Positions 1-6,045 of a DNA stretch of 6,508 nt are shown one piece after another. The position numbers and the translations under genes are program-made. Each line of letters begins with the position of its first letter. Within the stretch, counting starts at the first letter, position 1. The stretch is taken from positions 1 to 6,508 of the forward strand of contig JAITAP010000101.1 of assembly GCA_031284065.1 (NCBI GenBank), in the 5' to 3' direction. This DNA is from Prevotellaceae bacterium. Lineage in GTDB: Bacteria; Bacteroidota; Bacteroidia; Bacteroidales; UBA932. The notes below the pieces were generated by a model. That model did not search any database. It was not told the DNA's origin and worked only from the letters and a program-made list of their open reading frames with translations.

Positions 1-22
1 AAATCCGTTTTTTCCCGCAAGT

Positions 23-46
23 TGATTCCGCCCTTTCAGGGCTTAA
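23..46. repeat. Direct repeat unit, copy 1
   Basis: First copy of a 24-base unit containing the GCCCT-TTC-AGGGC hairpin and ending in TTAA. It matches copy 2 (91-114) at 23 of 24 bases; the difference is C at 28 against T at 96. The two copies begin 68 bases apart, and the 44 bases between them contain the strong 68-86 hairpin. Confidence 0.75.
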
Positions 47-90
47 GGCGGTGTGCCTCGCTCCTTTCGTAGGGCGTTGCCCTACGCTAA

Positions 91-114
91 TGATTTCGCC
101 CTTTCAGGGCTTAA
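91..114. repeat. Direct repeat unit, copy 2
   Basis: Second copy of the 24-base hairpin unit, one mismatch from copy 1. Its terminal TTAA overlaps the outer arm (TTAACC, 111-116) of the next nested hairpin, so the units are physically interlocked rather than cleanly spaced. Confidence 0.75.
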
Positions 115-251
115 CCTGACGGCGTTGGGCTAAAGCCTGCGGTTAATCAAATGCCGTCCCGGTGGGACTTGCTGTCGGTCAATGAGTGATTGTAAGTATT
201 TATTAGGCTTTACATAGTAATCTGCTCTCGCTGTAACAAAGCCCAATGAAA

Positions 252-272
252 TTGTAATTTGCAGAATTACAA
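252..272 (-). terminator. Possible folB terminator hairpin
   Basis: A perfect 8-bp inverted repeat, TTGTAATT (252-259) and AATTACAA (265-272), with a 5-base loop. It starts 3 bases beyond the folB stop codon in the direction of folB transcription. The position suits an RNA 3' end, but the stem is AT-rich and no clean T-tract follows on the minus strand, so the terminator role is tentative. Confidence 0.35.
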
Positions 273-275
273 AAT

Positions 276-647
276 TCAATTTACAGGTTCTCTTTTTGCC
301 GTCAGCGATCCGCTTGCCTGCCGCACAGCGCCGCCACCCAGAGGGGGGTTGAGCTTGGCAACCTTTACGGTTACGGCAGCAATAGCCCCGAAATCGTGCA
401 GCAAGCTACTCGCAACGCGGCCTGCTACGTGCTCCAGCAACTTGGAGGGTACGAGCATTTCGCGCTCTACCACCTTGTACGCTGCCTGATAGTTCACCGT
501 ATCGTCCACGCTGTCGGTAGCGGCGGCGCGGGCAACGTTTACCTCCAGCTGCACGTCCACCAAAAAGCGGCTGCCGATGGCTTGCTCCTCAGAAAAGCAG
601 CCGTGACGCGCAAAAAATTCCATCCCCTCAAGCAAAATTGTCCCCAT
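276..647 (-). CDS. folB: Dihydroneopterin aldolase
   Basis: FolB cleaves 7,8-dihydroneopterin to 6-hydroxymethyl-7,8-dihydropterin and glycolaldehyde in the cytoplasmic pterin branch of folate synthesis. The 123-residue product has the family's usual length. Visible marks are the N-terminal strand ending in FFARHG (11-16), the EEQ at 20-22 whose glutamate binds the pterin, a NYQAAY segment with the conserved tyrosine at 53, and near the C-terminus VKVAKLNPPLGG (about 94-105) carrying the catalytic-type lysine K98. I chose the ATG at 645-647, which gives the standard start MGTILLEG; the reading frame stays open upstream to a TTG (666-668) that would add seven residues of no family character. 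The gene is divergent from the acyl-CoA synthetase and is followed at once by an AT-rich hairpin. Identification is by motif and length; I am confident of it. Confidence 0.93.
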   Translation of the reverse strand: MGTILLEGMEFFARHGCFSEEQAIGSRFLVDVQLEVNVARAAATDSVDDTVNYQAAYKVVEREMLVPSKLLEHVAGRVASSLLHDFGAIAAVTVKVAKLNPPLGGGAVRQASGSLTAKREPVN

Positions 648-663
648 TGTTTCTGATTTAGAG

Positions 664-694
664 TGCAAAGTACGATTTTAGAAAATGCAAAGTA
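664..694 (-). promoter_or_regulatory. Repeated TACTTTGCA motif upstream of folB
   Basis: The 9-mer TGCAAAGTA occurs at 664-672 and 686-694, exactly 22 bases (about two helical turns) apart; on the minus strand it reads TACTTTGCA, just upstream of the folB ATG. Each copy resembles the Bacteroidota -7 element TAnnTTTG but is one base short between TA and TTTG. The pair may be a degenerate folB promoter or a protein-binding site. No exact consensus match for folB was found between 648 and 821. Confidence 0.35.
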
Positions 695-737
695 ACGAAA
701 AATTACGTTTGCGAATACAAAAGCACATTTTTTCATA

Positions 738-745
738 TATCTTTG
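738..745 (+). promoter_or_regulatory. Candidate -7 promoter element for the acyl-CoA synthetase gene
   Basis: TATCTTTG is an exact match to the Bacteroidota -7 consensus TAnnTTTG. Transcription would begin near 750, giving a leader of about 70 bases before the ATG at 822. The nearest upstream TTTG (708-711) leaves a 26-base spacer, longer than the roughly 19-21 usual for the -33 element, so the -33 half is unsupported. Confidence 0.45.
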
Positions 746-821
746 CATCCTCTGCACTGAAAATACAGGCAGATTTTATGCACGCGGCGCCCAATAAATT
801 TACGCACAAAATACTTATAAA

Positions 822-2465
822 ATGGAGAAAAGCATTATTAAGCTGATAGAAAATTCGCTCAAAGAGCACTGGGACTTGCCCGCGCTGAGCGACTACAAGG
901 GCTCAACCTACCACTACAAGGATATTGCACGGCGTATTGCCAAGCTGCACATTCTTTTTGAGGAGTGCGGGCTGGAAAAGGGCGACAAGGTTTCCATCTG
1001 CGGGCGCAACTCTGCGGCGTGGGGGACCGTTCTTTTGGCGGTGATTACCTACGGCGCGGTGGCCGTGCCCATCCTGCACGAATTTAAGGCTGACAACGTG
1101 CACAACATCGTAAACCACTCCGACTCGCGCATACTTTTTGCGGGCGACGTGGTGTGGGAGTACCTCAACGAGCAGATGATGCCGGAGCTGGAGGCCGTTA
1201 TCCTCATAAGCGATTTTTCTGTTTTGCAGAGCAAGAAAAAGAACATCGCCAAGGTGAGAGAGCGCCTTAACGAGCATTTTGGGAAAAAATACCCCAGAAA
1301 CTTCCGCCCGGAGCACGTTAGCTACTTCACCGAAGAGCCGGAGGACTTGGCGATTATCAACTACACGTCGGGAACAACCGGCTTTTCCAAAGGCGTGATG
1401 CTGCCCTACCGGAGCCTGTACTCCAATATAGAGTTTGCCACCTGCTCGCTCGAGGAGCTTAAGGCCGGCGACAGCGTGGTGGCCATGCTGCCCACGGCGC
1501 ACATGTACGGAATGTCGTTTGAGTTTTTGTTTGAAATCAGCAAGGGGTGCCACGTGCAGTTCCTCACCCGCCTCCCAACGCCAAAAATTATCCTCGAAGC
1601 CTTTGCCGAAACAAAGCCCCGCCTCATCATAAGCGTCCCCCTCATCATCGAAAAAATATACCGCAATAGCCTGCTGCCAATCCTCAAAAAGCCGTCCATG
1701 CGGGCGTTGCTGTCGCTTCCCGTGGTTGACCGCAGGGTGTTGAGGGCTATCAGCAACAAGCTGAACGCAACGCTGGGCGGAAATTTTCTCGAGGTTATCA
1801 TTGGCGGCGCGGCGTTCAATCAGGAGGTAGAACGCTTTTTCCGGAAAATAGGATTTCGCTACACCGTGGGCTACGGCATGACGGAGTGCGCCCCTATCAT
1901 ATCCTACGAAGAATGGAGCAAAACGCCGCTCTACTCCTGCGGAAGGAGTACCACCAACATGGAGGTGCGCATTGACTCGCCCGACCCGCAAAATGTGGTC
2001 GGGGAGGTGCAGGTGCGGGGGCAAAACGTAATGCTGGGCTACTACAAAAATCCGGAAACTACGCGGGAGGCTTTCACCGCCGACGGGTGGCTGCGAACAG
2101 GCGACTTGGGCGTGATGGACAAAAACGGATACCTTTACCTGCGCGGGCGAAGCAAGAACATGATAGTGGGCGCGTCGGGGCAAAACATTTACCCCGAAGA
2201 AATAGAGGACAAGATAAACAACATGCCCTACGTGATGGAGAGCCTTGTGATAGAGTCAACCGGGAAGCTGCTGGCGCTGGTTTACCCGGACTACGAGGCG
2301 CTGAGCGCCGCCGGAAAGGGTGTTGACGCGGCAATGGCCGAAATGCTCACCGCCGTAAACGCTGCCCTCCCGGCGTACAGCCGGATAGCCGACGTAAAAA
2401 CCTTGCCGGAGGAGTTCGAAAAAACGCCCAAGCGAAGCATCAAGCGGTTTATGTACCAATCCTGA
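822..2465 (+). CDS. Long-chain fatty acid-CoA ligase (AMP-binding, ANL superfamily)
   Basis: The 547-residue product should activate a carboxylic acid, most likely a long-chain fatty acid, with ATP to an acyl-adenylate and then to acyl-CoA. The adenylate-forming core motifs occur in order: phosphate loop YTSGTTGFSKG (181-191), PTAHMYG (224-230), IIGGAAF (326-332), GYGMTE (350-355), GWLRTGD (422-428) with its ribose-binding aspartate, and the hinge region GRSKNMIVGASGQNIYPEE (442-460). The C-terminal TPKRSIKRF (535-543) aligns with the TPTFKLKR-type ending of long-chain ligases and supplies the adenylation lysine, K541. This ending, rather than the PKTRSGK form of acetyl-CoA synthetases, supports the long-chain branch, though the true acid is unknown. 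The length is on the short side for FadD-like enzymes. The ATG follows an A-rich leader without a Shine-Dalgarno sequence. The gene is divergent from folB and converges on aroA with a 54-base gap. No truncation or missing motif is seen. Confidence 0.88.
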   Translation: MEKSIIKLIENSLKEHWDLPALSDYKGSTYHYKDIARRIAKLHILFEECGLEKGDKVSICGRNSAAWGTVLLAVITYGAVAVPILHEFKADNVHNIVNHSDSRILFAGDVVWEYLNEQMMPELEAVILISDFSVLQSKKKNIAKVRERLNEHFGKKYPRNFRPEHVSYFTEEPEDLAIINYTSGTTGFSKGVMLPYRSLYSNIEFATCSLEELKAGDSVVAMLPTAHMYGMSFEFLFEISKGCHVQFLTRLPTPKIILEAFAETKPRLIISVPLIIEKIYRNSLLPILKKPSMRALLSLPVVDRRVLRAISNKLNATLGGNFLEVIIGGAAFNQEVERFFRKIGFRYTVGYGMTECAPIISYEEWSKTPLYSCGRSTTNMEVRIDSPDPQNVVGEVQVRGQNVMLGYYKNPETTREAFTADGWLRTGDLGVMDKNGYLYLRGRSKNMIVGASGQNIYPEEIEDKINNMPYVMESLVIESTGKLLALVYPDYEALSAAGKGVDAAMAEMLTAVNAALPAYSRIADVKTLPEEFEKTPKRSIKRFMYQS

Positions 2466-2482
2466 ATTTGCCATAGAGCGGT

Positions 2483-2532
2483 GGTAATGGTGGGAGATTC
2501 CTCAGATATGCGCAAACACCTACCTCATTACC
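2483..2532. terminator. Inverted repeat at the convergent gene junction
   Basis: GGTAATG (2483-2489) and CATTACC (2526-2532) form a perfect 7-bp inverted repeat around a 36-base loop, placed where the acyl-CoA synthetase and aroA transcripts meet. One arm lies inside the last codons of aroA. There is no T-tract on either side and the loop is long, so use as a bidirectional terminator is only a possibility. Confidence 0.2.
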
Positions 2533-3836
2533 TTACTACAAGCTGCGGAGGTCAACGCATACAGGGAGTAGCTATCGGTTCTCAGCACATCCAAATCTCT
2601 CCAAAATTCGAGGTAAGATTTTTCCACACATTCCGCTTGCGCAATGGTAACTTCTCCGCTTGCGCGAAGGGCTGCGGTGGCAAGCGCCATGGCAATGCGG
2701 TGGTCGTTGTGCGAGCTCACGCTGCCGCCGCCTATGCTGCCGCCGGTGATGAGCATTTCGTCGCCGCGAAGCTCAATTTTTATTCCCAGCGTTCCAAATT
2801 CTTTTTGCAAGGCGAGCGCACGGTTGCTTTCCTTGTGCGTCAGGCGGGAGACGCCTTTTACGCCGCTTACGCCGTTGCAGCACGACGCGAGCGCCACAAT
2901 GGCGGGAAACAGGTCCGGACAATCGGTAGCGTCGAAGGTAAAGGCGTGCAGGGCGGATTGCGAAGTGGTAACGGCGCTCTGCCCGTCGCAGCCGCTCTCA
3001 ATGCCAATTTGCGCTCCGGCGCGCTCCAGCGCCGTCAGCATCTCCCGGTCGGCCTGCACCGATTCAAGGTTTAAGTTCTCCACCGTAACGTGTCCGGCAA
3101 TAGCGCCCGCTACCAGCAGGCACGACGCTCCGCTCCAGTCGCCCTCCACGTTGCAGGTACACGGCGTGTAGCGTTGCTGCCCGCGAATGTGGAACACTTC
3201 GTAATTTTCGTGCGTAACGCTAACCCCGAATGTCTTGAGCAGCTCAATCGTAAGGTCAACGTAGGGTTTGCTTTTCAGGTTGCTCACGTGCACCGTCGAG
3301 GATTCGTGCGCTAACGGTAAGGCCATGAGCAGCCCGGTGAGCAGCTGCGAGCTCACGCTTCCGTCGAGGCTTGTTGTGCCGCCCCGCAGCTTGCCCTGCA
3401 CGTGGATGGGCAGCAGCCCGCCGGTGGTGGTAACGGTTGCGCCCAAATCCCGCAAGGGAGCTTCCACCATGCCAATGGGCCGGGTGACGAGCGAGCCATA
3501 CCCGCCTATACCAACCGGCTGGGAGAGCAAGGCTGCCACAGGCGTTACCATGCGCGTCAGCAGGCCGGATTCGCCGCAAAAAAGTGATAACATTCTTGCG
3601 CTGTTGGCAAAAAAATCGGAGGCGATGAAGTAGTCGCTACCTCTTTGCTCTACTTGCGCTCCCAGAGCTTGCGCAACGCCCAGCGCGGCTTGCGTATCGC
3701 TGCACAAGCTCATGTTGCGCAGCTTGCTTGTTCCGTTGGCAAGCAAAGCCGCGATAATGGCGCGTTGCGCCACGCTTTTGGAGGCAGGCGCAACAATACG
3801 CCCCTTAACTGTGGAGTACCTTACTGATTTCGTCAT
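2520..3836 (-). CDS. aroA: 3-phosphoshikimate 1-carboxyvinyltransferase (EPSP synthase)
   Basis: AroA joins shikimate 3-phosphate and phosphoenolpyruvate to give EPSP, the sixth step of the shikimate pathway. From the ATG at 3834-3836 the product has 438 residues. Conserved sites are present: PASKSVAQR (17-25) with K20, S21 and R25; CGESGLLTR (87-95) at the PEP site; VSSQ (161-164); SKPY (189-192); VEGDWSGAS (230-238); the catalytic-type aspartate in CPDLFP (306-311); HKESNR (334-339); NDHR (377-380); and a C-terminal lysine near 406. About 20 residues after the usual family end form an unrecognised tail. The frame also opens at a GTG (3861-3863), adding nine residues; I prefer the ATG because MTKSVRYSTVKG leads directly into the family's first strand. 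The gene overlaps the 3' end of aroEK by 32 bases (59 with the GTG), which argues for one transcript and probably translational coupling. Confidence 0.94.
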   Translation of the reverse strand: MTKSVRYSTVKGRIVAPASKSVAQRAIIAALLANGTSKLRNMSLCSDTQAALGVAQALGAQVEQRGSDYFIASDFFANSARMLSLFCGESGLLTRMVTPVAALLSQPVGIGGYGSLVTRPIGMVEAPLRDLGATVTTTGGLLPIHVQGKLRGGTTSLDGSVSSQLLTGLLMALPLAHESSTVHVSNLKSKPYVDLTIELLKTFGVSVTHENYEVFHIRGQQRYTPCTCNVEGDWSGASCLLVAGAIAGHVTVENLNLESVQADREMLTALERAGAQIGIESGCDGQSAVTTSQSALHAFTFDATDCPDLFPAIVALASCCNGVSGVKGVSRLTHKESNRALALQKEFGTLGIKIELRGDEMLITGGSIGGGSVSSHNDHRIAMALATAALRASGEVTIAQAECVEKSYLEFWRDLDVLRTDSYSLYALTSAACSKVMR

Positions 3837-5103
3837 AGATGAGTTGGCTAACTTGTGCTTCACTGCGGCAGTGGCTGTTTACGAGCATCCACGCCGTTTT
3901 TGCGTATAAAAATTTTCGTTTTTCAAACAGCTCGGCGGCGGCTTGCTGCGGGTTGGCATGTTGCGCCAACAGCGGTCGCGTGCTAACGTCAATGCGGCTT
4001 AGGCAACATGCAGGCGGGGCGTAAATCCAAATAACAATGCTGTTTTCCTTGAGCAACCTGCCGAGCTGCGGTTGCGTAACAGCGCCTCCGCCGCACGAAA
4101 TAACGGTTGGCGTTGCGCTCTGCAAGGCTTCTTCGAGCACAACGCGCTCCTGCTCCCTGAAGTATGCCTCCCCCTTTTCGCCTATAAGCTGCGGGATGCT
4201 TGCGCCGCACTTCTTCTCCAGCGCAGCGTCGGCGTCTATCGCAGGCATACGCAACATGCTTGCCAGCACAGGCGCAACGGCGCTCTTCCCCGCGCCCATA
4301 AACCCAATGAGCGAAATATGCGCGGGTAGCTTCTGCGGCAGCATGGCTTTTTCCATGCCCTCCACATCCGGCTCTACGCCCGTAAGCTTACGGTAGGCAG
4401 GCGCACCCTGATGCAGCAGCCACCCTGCGCCGTCTATGAACTTGCAGCCCGCCCGCTGCGCTTTTTCCCGCAGCCTCGACCCGTGATAAATAGCGTCGAA
4501 AACAACATGCTGCGGCTTGAGCCACGCCTCGTCCACCACATCCACGTGCTGGTACAGCGTGCTTACGATGATGTCGGCCTGCGGAGCAATGCCGGCGATT
4601 TCGTTCAGCGCGGCGTAGCTGCACCCGAGGCTTTCCGCCAGCCGACGGGCTTTGTCCGTCGTGCGGTTGGCAACGGTAACAACGCCGCCTGCCGCGTGCA
4701 GCGCGTACGCGGCAGCGCTTCCCGCGCCTCCTGCCCCCAGCACCAGACAGCGTTTTCCGGCAACCGGCGTTCCGGCTTTCTCAAGGCTGCCCAGCACGCC
4801 AAAAATATCGGTATTGTAGCTGCATTTTTTGCCATTCTCCAGCGCCAGAGTGTTGCAGGCGTTGAGCGTCTGCACCTCCGGCGCGCGCACGTCCGACAGC
4901 TTTGCCATATCGCTTTTGAAAGGCGCGGTAATATTCATCCCGCTCAGCCCCAACTCGCCAAACAGCCACACCGCCTCTTCTGCCGACTGCGCCGCCAAAC
5001 GGAAACAGGCAAATTCATCGGCGTGCAGCGGGTAAGCGGCAGCAAATAAGTCAGGCGTTTTGCTGTGCAGCACAGGCGTTCCGGTTATGGCAAAAAGTTT
5101 CAA
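3805..5103 (-). CDS. aroEK: Fused shikimate dehydrogenase-shikimate kinase
   Basis: One 432-residue chain carries two consecutive shikimate-pathway enzymes. Residues about 1-250 are AroE (3-dehydroshikimate to shikimate with NADPH): HSKTP (13-17) binds substrate, NITAPFK ends in catalytic K63, NTD (97-99) gives catalytic D99, GAGGAG (123-128) is the dinucleotide loop, NRT (146-148) suits NADPH, and HQG (231-233) lies in the C-terminal substrate site. The usual YxPxxT-like stretch is replaced by YHGSRL (206-211). Residues about 262-432 are AroK (shikimate to shikimate 3-phosphate with ATP): Walker A GFMGAGKS (267-274), DAD (290-292), FREQE (315-319), CGGGAV (337-342), lid RPLLA (376-380) and R396. 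Both halves look complete, joined by roughly 12 residues. The start is a TTG (5101-5103): it gives the standard AroE opening MKLFAITG, and no in-frame ATG lies between it and the upstream stop at 5152-5154. A perfect palindrome, CAAAATTTTG, spans the start codon (5101-5110). Confidence 0.93.
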   Translation of the reverse strand: MKLFAITGTPVLHSKTPDLFAAAYPLHADEFACFRLAAQSAEEAVWLFGELGLSGMNITAPFKSDMAKLSDVRAPEVQTLNACNTLALENGKKCSYNTDIFGVLGSLEKAGTPVAGKRCLVLGAGGAGSAAAYALHAAGGVVTVANRTTDKARRLAESLGCSYAALNEIAGIAPQADIIVSTLYQHVDVVDEAWLKPQHVVFDAIYHGSRLREKAQRAGCKFIDGAGWLLHQGAPAYRKLTGVEPDVEGMEKAMLPQKLPAHISLIGFMGAGKSAVAPVLASMLRMPAIDADAALEKKCGASIPQLIGEKGEAYFREQERVVLEEALQSATPTVISCGGGAVTQPQLGRLLKENSIVIWIYAPPACCLSRIDVSTRPLLAQHANPQQAAAELFEKRKFLYAKTAWMLVNSHCRSEAQVSQLIYDEISKVLHS

Positions 5104-5171
5104 AATTTTGGGGAATTTGATGTAGTGTTGTGTTAATTGTTGGGCGTTACTTCATTCATGGCATTGCGTGC
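5104..5171 (-). other. Short gap between the 120-residue gene and aroEK
   Basis: These 68 AT-rich bases separate the upstream gene from the aroEK TTG. I see no TAnnTTTG match on the minus strand, no strong hairpin and no Shine-Dalgarno sequence. With no promoter visible here, aroEK may depend on transcription arriving from the HEPN gene side. Confidence 0.4.
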
Positions 5172-5534
5172 TTAGTATGTCAGCTGTGGTTTATAAAGCT
5201 TGCTTCCCGCCATTGCCCTTTCTTGTTGCTCAGCGGGGGCGAGCCCTTTGCGGTAGCTTTTCCCCTCCAATACCAGCTCCGGATTTTCAACCGGCACAGT
5301 AGCGTCGTCGGATAGAAAACAGATGTTCTCTGTAGGGTAACGCTTAATGAAATTATCACACATTGCGCTCTCCCACGCCACATAATTTTCATTGGAGCGG
5401 AACAAGTCGTTGGGCACAACTTCTACGAAGTGAACAAGCGCACGCTCGTCGTACTCGTAGCGTACGCGAGCGTTGCTAAATACTTTGATAAAGCTGCGCA
5501 GGGCTTTCTGAATGTACTGCCGTGAAGTTTTCAT
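5172..5534 (-). CDS. Unrecognised 120-residue protein paired with the HEPN gene
   Basis: I do not recognise the function. The product is small, soluble-looking and without a signal peptide or membrane segment. By eye it has an N-terminal basic helix (about 1-20), a stretch that looks like beta strand, RVRYEYDERALVHFVEVVP (23-41), an acidic/aromatic helix (about 46-65) and a second likely strand, ENICFLSDD (69-77), then NPELVLEGKSY and a charged tail. The alternating helix-strand order could suit a small alpha/beta fold. The gene starts 4 bases after the HEPN stop, so the two are almost certainly co-transcribed. In known pairs the HEPN partner is a minimal nucleotidyltransferase, but the G-S-x-A-x-G and D-x-D signature of that family is absent here. 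Two 60-base lines inside the gene counted 47% and 45% GC, well below the adjacent aro genes. It could be a diverged partner, an antitoxin or an unrelated small protein. Confidence 0.75.
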   Translation of the reverse strand: MKTSRQYIQKALRSFIKVFSNARVRYEYDERALVHFVEVVPNDLFRSNENYVAWESAMCDNFIKRYPTENICFLSDDATVPVENPELVLEGKSYRKGLAPAEQQERAMAGSKLYKPQLTY

Positions 5535-5538
5535 AGTA

Positions 5539-5937
5539 TCAGCAATAATTTTTTAGTATCGGGGTAATAGAAGCGGAAAGTTCCATTGACTTTCTGCTTT
5601 GCGTGTAGCCAAATGATGCATCAGCATAATCTGCACTTAACCTTAATCGTTTCAGCTGGAATATGTTTTCATTGAAAGTGCGTGCATCGCTCTTATTTTT
5701 GCGCTTGATATGTTCCCACACTTCATTTATCAACGTTTCGTGAGAGCCGGCATTGTACGTCGTGCGTTTTAAAACTAAATCCGTCTCGCTTTTTCCCATG
5801 CTGTGCAGCCAAATATGTATCAGCAGCTGGTAGCAGCTGTAATACGCACAGTGGGCAACGGCGGGATAAAATCCCTTTGCATCCAGCAGGCGTGCCGCAT
5901 CTTTGAGTATTTCCGACTTATTCTTCAAGTGGCTCAT
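5539..5937 (-). CDS. HEPN domain protein (UPF0332-like)
   Basis: The 132-residue product looks like a single all-helical HEPN domain. The best marks are AVAHCAYYSCYQLL (26-39), matching the AxxxAYYAxF helix of UPF0332-type HEPN proteins; GSHETLINEVWEHI (64-77), matching their usual H-containing helix start; and LRLSADYADASF (98-109), matching the R-x-x-ADY segment near the C-terminus. HEPN proteins are often RNases or RNA-binding partners in toxin-antitoxin, CRISPR and other defence loci. The catalytic R-x4-6-H motif is not seen; the nearest candidate is R58 with H66, seven residues between. The protein may therefore be non-catalytic or use other residues. It is the first gene of a tight pair, lies between aroD and aroEK, and is AT-rich (two 60-base lines counted 40% and 37% GC, against 70% in aroD and 68% in aroEK), which suggests separate ancestry. 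The ATG at 5935-5937 follows an A-rich leader. Family assignment is by motif only. Confidence 0.78.
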   Translation of the reverse strand: MSHLKNKSEILKDAARLLDAKGFYPAVAHCAYYSCYQLLIHIWLHSMGKSETDLVLKRTTYNAGSHETLINEVWEHIKRKNKSDARTFNENIFQLKRLRLSADYADASFGYTQSRKSMELSASITPILKNYC

Positions 5938-5993
5938 TGTATGTATTTAGGTTGCTTGTTCAGGTTATGGATAAAGAAATGTTTTCTCACCCG

Positions 5994-6001
5994 CAAATGT
6001 A
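5994..6001 (-). promoter_or_regulatory. Candidate -7 promoter element for the HEPN gene
   Basis: On the minus strand these bases read TACATTTG, an exact match to the Bacteroidota -7 consensus TAnnTTTG. Transcription would start near 5988, giving a leader of about 50 bases to the HEPN ATG. No TTTG lies at the expected -33 distance; the nearest (6035-6038) is 33 bases away. If it is functional, the HEPN pair is transcribed independently of aroD. Confidence 0.45.
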
Positions 6002-6045
6002 CGGAATTAATGAAATTATAAGCATAACTGTGAGCAAATATTGTG

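Larger units (their letters stand above)
23..168. repeat. Intergenic cluster of short GC-rich hairpins
   Basis: This non-coding stretch is a run of short inverted repeats, most with 3-base loops: GCCCT/AGGGC at 30-42 and again at 98-110, an 8-bp perfect stem CGTAGGGC/GCCCTACG at 68-86, a nested structure at 111-146 (outer TTAACC/GGTTAA, inner GGGCT/AGCCT with one G-T pair), and GTCCC/GGGAC at 156-168. A weaker AGGC/GCCT lies at 46-58. A 24-base unit occurs twice (23-46 and 91-114) with one mismatch. I find no convincing gene in 1-275. From memory, similar units (a CCCTTTCAGGG hairpin next to a GTAGGGC/GCCCTAC hairpin) are dispersed between genes in many Bacteroidota genomes; I know no agreed name. 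They may be REP-like elements or act in RNA 3' ends. The structure is plain in the sequence; the family assignment is recollection. Confidence 0.7.

Noticed and set aside
23..114. CRISPR-like arrangement of two 24-base repeats separated by 44 bases
   Set aside because: There are only two copies, the interval itself holds a strong hairpin, different palindromes follow directly, and no cas genes are present. A palindromic intergenic element fits better.
648..668. Upstream TTG start for folB
   Set aside because: It adds seven residues without family similarity and overlaps the putative promoter motif; the ATG at 645-647 gives the standard FolB N-terminus.
903..2183. A 426-codon open frame on the minus strand
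   Set aside because: It lies wholly antisense to the acyl-CoA synthetase, whose motifs are complete; the translation is rich in His, Arg and Val with no domain. It is a shadow of GC-rich codons.
2481..3171. Two long plus-strand open frames (197 and 175 codons)
   Set aside because: Both are antisense to aroA, which has a full set of EPSP synthase motifs on the minus strand.
4411..5049. A 212-codon open frame on the plus strand
   Set aside because: It is antisense to the AroE part of the fusion gene, with no recognisable motif and shadow-like composition.
5172..5937. Calling the pair a standard HEPN/MNT toxin-antitoxin system
   Set aside because: The partner lacks the nucleotidyltransferase motifs and the HEPN protein lacks R-x4-6-H, so the name would claim more than the sequence shows.
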